Part shown: piece by piece, positions 56,776 to 64,000 of the stretch | Layout of the letters: each line of letters starts with the position of its first letter | Numbering within the stretch: the first letter of the stretch is position 1 | NCBI GenBank assembly: GCA_035578905.1 | Contig: JAQJVL010000602.1 | Span: 372,001 to 436,000, forward strand | Direction: 5' to 3' | Length of the DNA: 64,000 bases | DNA from: Stictocephala bisonia | Lineage: Eukaryota > Arthropoda > Insecta > Hemiptera > Membracidae | Position numbers and translations under genes: made by a program | Notes under the pieces: generated by a model | The model's input: the letters and a program-made list of their open reading frames with translations, nothing else | Told to the model about the DNA's origin: nothing | Database searches by the model: none

Positions 56776-59660
56776 TGTACCAATACGTATTATGCTAATT
56801 AAAAAACTATTTTAATTTATATATTTATTTATTTTGTGTATATATGATAATCTTAAACATATGAAAAATATTAATTATTTTATTATTCATAATTTGTTCT
56901 ATCAATAAATGAAAGTATTTGCAATCAATAATATGATCAAAATGCATTGACTTCCAGTTATGAGGCATGAACAAGAGGTATAAAACCAATTAAAACAGTT
57001 ATACTTAACAGACAAGAAAGTGAAACAGACTAAAAATGTTAAAAACTACACAGACTATTGAACTTTAATTAAAATTGAATAAAACTTTAAGACTATTGAA
57101 TTTTTAATTAAAAAAATTAATAACACAAAATATAAATAAGGTACGCTTAAGAGATTAAAATTCATTACTTGTTATAAAAAAAAACAAAGAAAAAAGGTAA
57201 AAACGTCAAACGGAAAAAAAATTAAATGCTTAACTCTTTAAACTACAAAGGCCAACCAATAAAGAAATATCGTATTTCATACTAATTAAAAATATAAAAT
57301 CCAATCGACAAAACCAATTTAAAGAACACTAAAAATCACCGTTTTTCTTAATTATGTCTCATGCAATGTTGTCTACGTTAGCGATCACGAATGACTGATA
57401 TGTACCACTTGGTGTGAATGGCGAGCAGTCATGCATTTATCTGCTTGTTTGCTATAACCTTCCTCGTTTATTATCAAGTATGACCTAAAAGTGGCAATTC
57501 ACTCACAAATAGATTCGATAAACATTATGCCTCTATTTTTAGATACGTGTCAATCAGAGACGTAAAAGATCTGTTTACATAACAAACAATAGTTTATTCT
57601 GTTACAAAAGTCACAAACAGGTTTCAACTAAAGCCGGCAGCAGTAATTTTAGTGATTTAATTAGATTGCTTAATTTGCTAACCTTATGAAAATGATCATT
57701 GATTTACGGTTTGTGCATTGGTTCAGAATTGATCTTTTTTTCCTCATCATTTTTATCTGAGGTTCCAAGTAGAAATTCCCTAGTCTACATAACCGCTCTC
57801 CGCCCCTCTTCAGTCTATCCGCTCTCTCGTTCGTTTCATTGCCGAAGGACTCGCTGGGTTTGGGACGCGGCGCGGACAAAGTGTACCAAAGACAAAATTG
57901 AATCATCTCTAAATCCGCAAAGGACAAAGTGGCTGACAGATAAATTGAACCACTCCGGAATTCGGCCGTGAATCGCTTTTAGGTTGTGAACGAGCCTCTA
58001 CAAGCAACATAACAAAATTGTATCCTTATAATTAAGCCTACTATTTTTTAACCTAGATTTTTTAAATTTATTTTTTAAATAAAGTTACATATGTTTTACA
58101 TTTACTGTACATATTATGTACTTACCCCTCTAGCTAAATGTTATTTTGAGGGATATGCTATAAATATATTAATTTCATAATACAGTATTGTGCACAATTT
58201 AACATTCTCAAAAGTAATTTAACACAACCATAAAATTATTTTAAGCATTATAATTAAATTGTATATAGTACAAATAATATCAAAAATAAAGCTTTATAGA
58301 AATGGAAACACAAAAAAGACATAAGCACACGAATAAGAGTTCTTGAACAATGAAAGTGAAAGTTAGCCTTATCAGCCTCTCGAATTTGTGAAATATTCTG
58401 GTAAAGACCAGTACAGTACATTACTTGTTTCAACTCTCTAGCCTTTTCAAAAATGGATATTGTCATTATAGCTGTTTACGGTTGATTGAAAGGACCAGTT
58501 GAGACAGTACATGAGACTATCAATAGCTTTTACATGGCTTAACACTTTCTAAATTCTATGTTTAATATTTTCTTGAAATATTTTATTCTGCGTTATGATA
58601 CAAAAAAGTACTAAGAATCTTTCTCACATATTACATTTTACTATTTAATGCTTGGCACTGCACTGGTTAATTTAAATTAGTAAAGAGATGAAAGGAAATA
58701 TCCTTTGCAATAGTGATTTAGTCATCACTGATTTAAAAAATAACAGAAGAATTACACTCTTGTCGAGGGTTCGTTTAACACTTTTGTTACTACATTTTTT
58801 TCAACTTGAACTGTAAAAATCTAGGAAATATAAATTACTATTTAATTTTATCAAATGCATTGACATCAGTTGTATCTAATAACGTAGAAATCAAAATTCA
58901 AACGATTATTGTTTTATATTATAAAATATAAATATTTTAACCTAGATTATGTTTAGACCTATATAATGAAGTCCTTAAAATAAGTACTATAAAAAATAAA
59001 AAATAATCATCACCTCTTAACTTGCAAATACTAATGTGCCCTAATGTATATTTGTTTGAAAATTGTTAATTTTATTTTAAAAGTATCTTTGTTGGAAACT
59101 ACAGGTAAACCGCGGCTAGAGTATATCCAGTGAATACACAGTTCACCCCTGTGAACTGGTAGATGTCCTGCAGGATGTTATGATTTGACAGGAACTACCG
59201 ACCCTTGTCTTCCCGTTTGTCTTAATGCGAGCAATGCATCATTTGCTCTTAAAAATAATTAAATCGCTAAAGGACAGAATTACTTTAATAAGAACTTCCT
59301 AAAATTCTGAAGTTTGTGAGATTATTTTGGACACCTCTCGTACAGACATTAAATCTCCAGATATATTACTGTATATAGCGTTTCCGGAAGCTCACACTAC
59401 TTGAAATAGTTCATATACTACAAAGTAATCATTAACGGAACTAAGTTTTACACTAGAACTTAACAGTTGTTCTTCAGTATTAAGATATCCAAAGATATAT
59501 GTAAAAGTAGTAGGAATGTGTTCAAAAGTTATCCCGAGATTTACGTTGAAGTTGTAAGAATAAATCGAACAGATGTTCTTGAGTGTTAATTTATACATAA
59601 CTTTAAGTTGTAAGAATTTATCCAATAGTCGTTCTTGAGCCATAAAGCATCCCAAGATTT
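56776..59660. other. No gene seen
   Basis: AT-rich. A GC-richer patch at about 57770-57970, open about 85-90 codons on both strands, has no recognisable domain. From about 59440 the sequence begins to resemble very diverged units of the following 55-bp array. Confidence 0.5.
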
Positions 59661-62600
59661 TCATAAAGGTAGTCGGAATGTATTAAACCTTTAGTAATAA
59701 GTCAATTAGAGATCTACGTAAAAGTAGTCGGAATGTATTAAACCTTTAGTAATAAGTCAATTAGACATCTACGTAAAAGTAGTCGGAATGTATTAAACCT
59801 TTAGTAATAAGTCAATTAGAGATCTACGTAAAAGTAGTAGGAATGCATTAAACCTTTAGTAGTAAGTCAACTAGAGACCTACGTAAAAGTAGTAAGAATG
59901 CATTAAACCTTGAATAATAAGTCAATTAGAGATCTACGTAAAAGTAGTAAGAATGCATTAAACCTTGAATAATAAGTCAACTAGAGACCTACGTAAAAGT
60001 AGAAGGAATGTATTAAACCTTGACTAATAAGTCAACTAGAGACCTACGTAAAGTAGTAGTAATGTGTTAAACCTTGAATAGTATGTCAACTAGAGATCTA
60101 TGTAAAAGTAGAAGGAATGTATTAAACCTTGAGTAATAAGTCAATTAGAGATCTACGTAAAAGTAGTAGGAATGCATTAAACCTTGAGTAATAAGTCAAT
60201 TAGAGATCTACGTAAAAGTAGTAGGAATACATTTAACCTTTAATAATAAGTCAACTAGAGATATACGTAAAAGTAGTAGGAATCCATTAAACCTAGAGTA
60301 ATAAGTCAATTAGAATTCTACGTAAAAGTAGTTGCAATACATTAAACCTTTAGTAGTAAGTCAACTAGAGATATACGTAAAAGTAGTAGGAATACATTAA
60401 ACCTTGAGTAATAAGTCAATTAGAAATCTACGTAAAAGTAGTAGGAATACATTAAACCTTTAGTAATAAGTCAACTAGAGATATACGTAAAAGTAGTAGG
60501 AATGTTATAACCTTTAGTAATAATAAGTCAACGAGAGATCTACGTAAAAGTAGAAGGAATGCATTAAACCTTGAGTAATAAGTCAATTAGAGATCTACGT
60601 AAAAGTAGTAGGAATACATTAAACCTTTAGTAATAAGTCAACTAGAGATATACGTAAAAGTAGTAGTAATGTTATAACCTTTAGTAATAATAAGTCAACG
60701 AAGGATCTACGTAAAAGTAGAAGGAATGCATTAAACCTTGTGTAATTAGTCAATTAGAGATATACGTAAAAGTAGTAGGAATACATTAAACCTTGAGTAA
60801 TAAGTCAACTAGAGATATACGTAAAAGTAGTAGTAATGTTATAACCTTTAGTAATAATAAGTCAACGAAGGATCTACGTAAAAGTAGTAGGAATACATTA
60901 AACCTTTAGTAATAAGTCAACTAGAGATCTACGTAAAAGTAGTAGGAATACATTAAACCTTTAGTAATAAGTCAACTAGAGATATACGTAAAAGTAGAAG
61001 GAATACATTAAACCTTGAGTAATAAGTCAATTAGAGATCTACGTAAAAGTAGTAGGAATACATTAAACCTTTAGTAATAAGTCAACTAGAGATATACGTA
61101 AAAGTAGAAGGAATACATTAAACCTTGAGTAATAAGTCAATTAGAGATCTACGTAAAAGTAGTAGGAATACATTAAACCTTTAGTAATAAGTCAACTAGA
61201 GATATACGTAAAAGTAGAAGGAATACATTAAACCTTGAGTAATAAGTCAACTAGAGATATACGTAAAAGTAGTAGTAATGTTATAACCTTTAGTAATAAT
61301 AAGTCAACGAAGGATCTACGTAAAAGTAGTAGGAATACATTAAACCTTTAGTAATAAGTCAACTAGAGATCTACGTAAAAGTAGTAGGAATACATTAAAC
61401 CTTTAGTAATAAGTCAACTAGAGATATACGTAAAAGTAGTAGTAATGTTATAACCTTTAGTAATAATAAGTCAACGAAGGATCTACGTAAAAGTAGTAGG
61501 AATACATTAAACCTTGAGTAATAAGTCAACTAGAGATATACGTAAAAGTAGTAGTAATGTTATAACCTTTAGTAATAATAAGTCAACGAAGGATCTACGT
61601 AAAAGTAGTAGGAATACATTAAACCTTTAATAATAAGTCAATTAGAGATATACGTAAAAGTAGAAGGAATACATTAAACCTTGAGTAATAAGTCAACTAG
61701 AGATATACGTAAAAGTAGAAGGAATACATTAAACCTTGAGTAATAAGTCAATTAGAGATCTACGTAAAAGTAGTAGGAATACATTAAACCTTTAGTAATA
61801 AGTCAACTAGAGATATACGTAAAAGTAGAAGGAATACATTAAACCTTGAGTAATAAGTCAATTAGAGATCTACGTAAAAGTAGTAGGAATACATTAAACC
61901 TTTAGTAATAAGTCAACTAGAGATATACGTAAAAGTAGAAGGAATACATTAAACCTTGAGTAATAAGTCAATTAGAGATCTACGTAAAAGTAGTAGGAAT
62001 ACATTAAACCTTTAGTAATAAGTCAACTAGAGATATACGTAAAAGTAGTAGGAATACATTAAACCTTTAGTAATAAGTCAACTAGAGATATACGTAAAAG
62101 TAGAAGGAATACATTAAACCTTGAGTAATAAGTCAATTAGAGATCTACGTAAAAGTAGTAGGAATACATTAAACCTTTAGTAATAAGTCAACTAGAGATA
62201 TACGTAAAAGTAGTAGGAATACATTAAACCTTTAGTAATAAGTCAACTAGAGATATACGTAAAAGTAGAAGGAATACATTAAACCTTGAGTAATAAGTCA
62301 ATTAGAGATCTACGTAAAAGTAGTAGGAATACATTAAACCTTTAGTAATAAGTCAACTAGAGATATACGTAAAAGTAGTAGGAATACATTAAACCTTTAG
62401 TAATAAGTCAACTAGAGATATACGTAAAAGTAGAAGGAATACATTAAACCTTGAGTAATAAGTCAACTAGAGATATACGTAAAAGTAGAAGGAATACATT
62501 AAACCTTGAGTAATAAGTCAATTAGAGATCTACGTAAAAGTAGTAGGAATACATTAAACTTTTAGTAATAAGTCAACTAGAGATATACGTAAAAGTAGAA

Positions 62601-62795
62601 GGAATACATTAAACCTTGAGTAATAAGTCAACTAGAGATCTACGTAAAAGTAGTAGGAATACATTAAACCTTTAGTAATAAGTCAATTAGAGATATACGT
62701 AAAAGTAGTAGGAATACATTAAACCTTTAGTAATAAGTCAATTAGAGATATACGTAAAAGTAGTAGGAATACATTAAACCTTTAGTAATAAGTCG
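59661..62795. repeat. 55-bp array with 110-bp dimer structure, about 56 units
   Basis: Units of the form GTAATAAGTCAACTAGAGAT, ATACGTAAAAGTAGTAGGAA, TACATTAAACCTTTA. Two subtypes alternate over much of 61000-62600: one with CAATTAGAGATC and AGTAGTAGG, the other with CAACTAGAGATA and AGTAGAAGG plus TTGAG. A third, shortened type has AATGTTATAACC. The left edge is the most diverged. Confidence 0.94.
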
Positions 62796-62934
62796 CTTTT
62801 CAACATATAAAATAATAGACAAAACGGATGTAGACAATTCCATCGTTATTAAATATTGTTACCTCTGATGAAGAATCACTCCACAACTGAAGCATCCAGA
62901 GAGACATTCAAATGCTCACCAATAGAGACATTCA

Positions 62935-63062
62935 AGTGCTGTAGGTCCCATAGTTGCCATTGCTATTGGGCTATTAATAAAATAGCTCTTTATAAGGAAC
63001 AGTCAATCACTTACTATTCTCGTTCATCTTCACTCATCTCACTCATTCCCCTCATAATCGCA
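62935..63062 (+). repeat. SINE tail fragment
   Basis: GCTGTAGGTCCCATAGTTGC, GGGCTATTAATAAAA, AAGGAACAGTCAA and repeated CACTCATC match the common SINE tail. 5'-truncated, as expected of target-primed reverse transcription. Confidence 0.7.
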
Positions 63063-63130
63063 AATAACAAATAAAAAAATGATTTATAATAAGTACACAT
63101 TTACTTTATTTTCTAATCACCATAAAAGAA

Positions 63131-63376
63131 AATACACTTGGCCTTCCAACCAAATACACTTGGCCTTCCAACCAAATACACTTGGCCTTCCAACCAAATA
63201 CACTTGGTCTTCCAACCAAATACACTTGGCCTTCCAACCAAATACACTTGGCCTTCCAACCAAATACACTTGGCCTTCCAACCAAATACACTTGGCCTTC
63301 CAACCAAATACACTTGGCCTTCCAACCAAATACACTTGGCCTTCCAACCAAATACACTTGGCCTTCCAACCAAATC
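63131..63376. repeat. 22-bp array, 11 units
   Basis: AATACACTTGGCCTTCCAAC plus CA, repeated 11 times with a single C-to-T change in the fourth unit. The near-identity suggests recent expansion. Open frames in several phases are by-products. Confidence 0.96.
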
Positions 63377-63499
63377 GTCCAGACCTTGAGTGATAAAATG
63401 TGCGAAGACTTTACTTCCGGCTATGCCACTTCCTAAGTAGAATGTAGTTTTAAAAAAATCCTTTTCTTTGCTATTGTATAGGAATGGTTTCTTAATTAT

Positions 63500-63551
63500 T
63501 CACTATTCATTAATAAGACGCTGATAGCAGATATATGGGAGGAATGGGTAT
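63500..63551 (-). repeat. SINE tail terminus abutting a 36-mer relative
   Basis: CATTAATAAGACGCTGATAG matches the complement of the SINE 3' end (compare 55585-55605). It runs directly into a CCCACCCACCC monomer at 63552-63584. Confidence 0.55.
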
Positions 63552-63584
63552 GATGACCCACCCACCCATACGTACGGTGGTATT
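63552..63584. repeat. Single relative of the 36-bp satellite unit
   Basis: TGATGACCCACCCACCCATA then CGTACGGTGGTATTG matches the complement of the 36-bp unit and the 32-bp dispersed form. It abuts a SINE 3' terminus. Confidence 0.6.
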
Positions 63585-64000
63585 GATAAAAAAAATACCA
63601 GAAATGATACAAAAAAAATTATTGATTAGTTCGCAAAGCAAATTTAAACTGATTAACTCATCATTGTATGGCTGAGAAAAAATATTATGCCAAAACAGTT
63701 TGTTAGTCAAATAGTAAATGTTATAAGAGTTACTATGTGATTCGTTACGTCATACCTAGATTTTTTCAGCTATTCCCTTGGGGTACATATATACAATCTT
63801 CTCATGTGTAAGAATTCTTTAAACTCGTTTTAAGGAGCAATATTTCATCATTTTTGGTTACTGCTGAAAAGTAATTTTAGTAAATGCGTACAAAACACAC
63901 CAACCTTTAAACAATCCAATTCCAAGTTTAAAATTTGTAAATAGATAATGAGGACATGATGGAACCCTAAATATCCTTGATGTAACGAATTCATGCATTA
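63585..64000. other. AT-rich, no gene seen
   Basis: Nothing recognised to the end of the window. Confidence 0.6.

Noticed and set aside
63079..63436. Several overlapping frames of 76-104 codons
   Set aside because: Products of the 22-bp array; open in several phases on both strands.

Overview
The window is animal nuclear DNA, most likely from an insect with a large, repeat-rich genome. It is AT-rich, has GT-AG introns, dispersed SINE- and MITE-like repeats, and CCTAA (TTAGG-type, the insect telomeric motif) tracts. A hemipteran (leafhopper- or planthopper-like) source is a guess; the sequence does not settle it. There is nothing bacterial here, and operons, ribosome-binding sites and CRISPR do not apply.

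Only one protein-coding gene can be supported. It is a complete six-exon cytochrome P450 on the + strand (14847 to 40688) encoding a 490-residue protein that looks like CYP306A1 (phantom), the ecdysteroid 25-hydroxylase. The exons join in phase, all five introns are GT-AG, and the helix C, helix I, ExxR, PERF-type and haem-Cys motifs are all present. Intron 1 is about 19.8 kb and is filled with repeats; the other introns are 0.6 to 1.6 kb.

Layout. 1-14.8 kb (upstream): tRNA-like SINE heads, two TTAA-flanked MITEs, a long hairpin element (2132-2860), a GA microsatellite, a Mutator-like inverted-repeat element whose core is telomere-like CCTAA arrays (3799-4764), an 87-bp tandem repeat, and a 2.9-kb array of 36-bp units. 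15-35 kb (intron 1): SINE copies, a 55/63-bp array, two small inverted-repeat elements, a 3.2-kb array of about 81-bp units, a second CCTAA-cored inverted-repeat element (30164-30411), and two GC-richer islands. 35-41 kb: exons 2-6 with a 53/106-bp array in intron 4. 41-64 kb (downstream): 47-bp, 40-bp, 55/110-bp and 22-bp arrays, foldback elements, two near-perfect palindromes carrying hammerhead-like core motifs, and more SINE and MITE copies.

Roughly a quarter of the window is tandem repeat, in about ten arrays of unrelated unit length. Nearly all long open frames are by-products of arrays whose period is a multiple of three. I found no new multi-gene system. The most interesting material is repeat biology: two different inverted-repeat elements with telomere-like cores, hammerhead-like palindromes, SINEs with different heads but a common tail, and a 36-bp array with a 1302-bp higher-order duplication.
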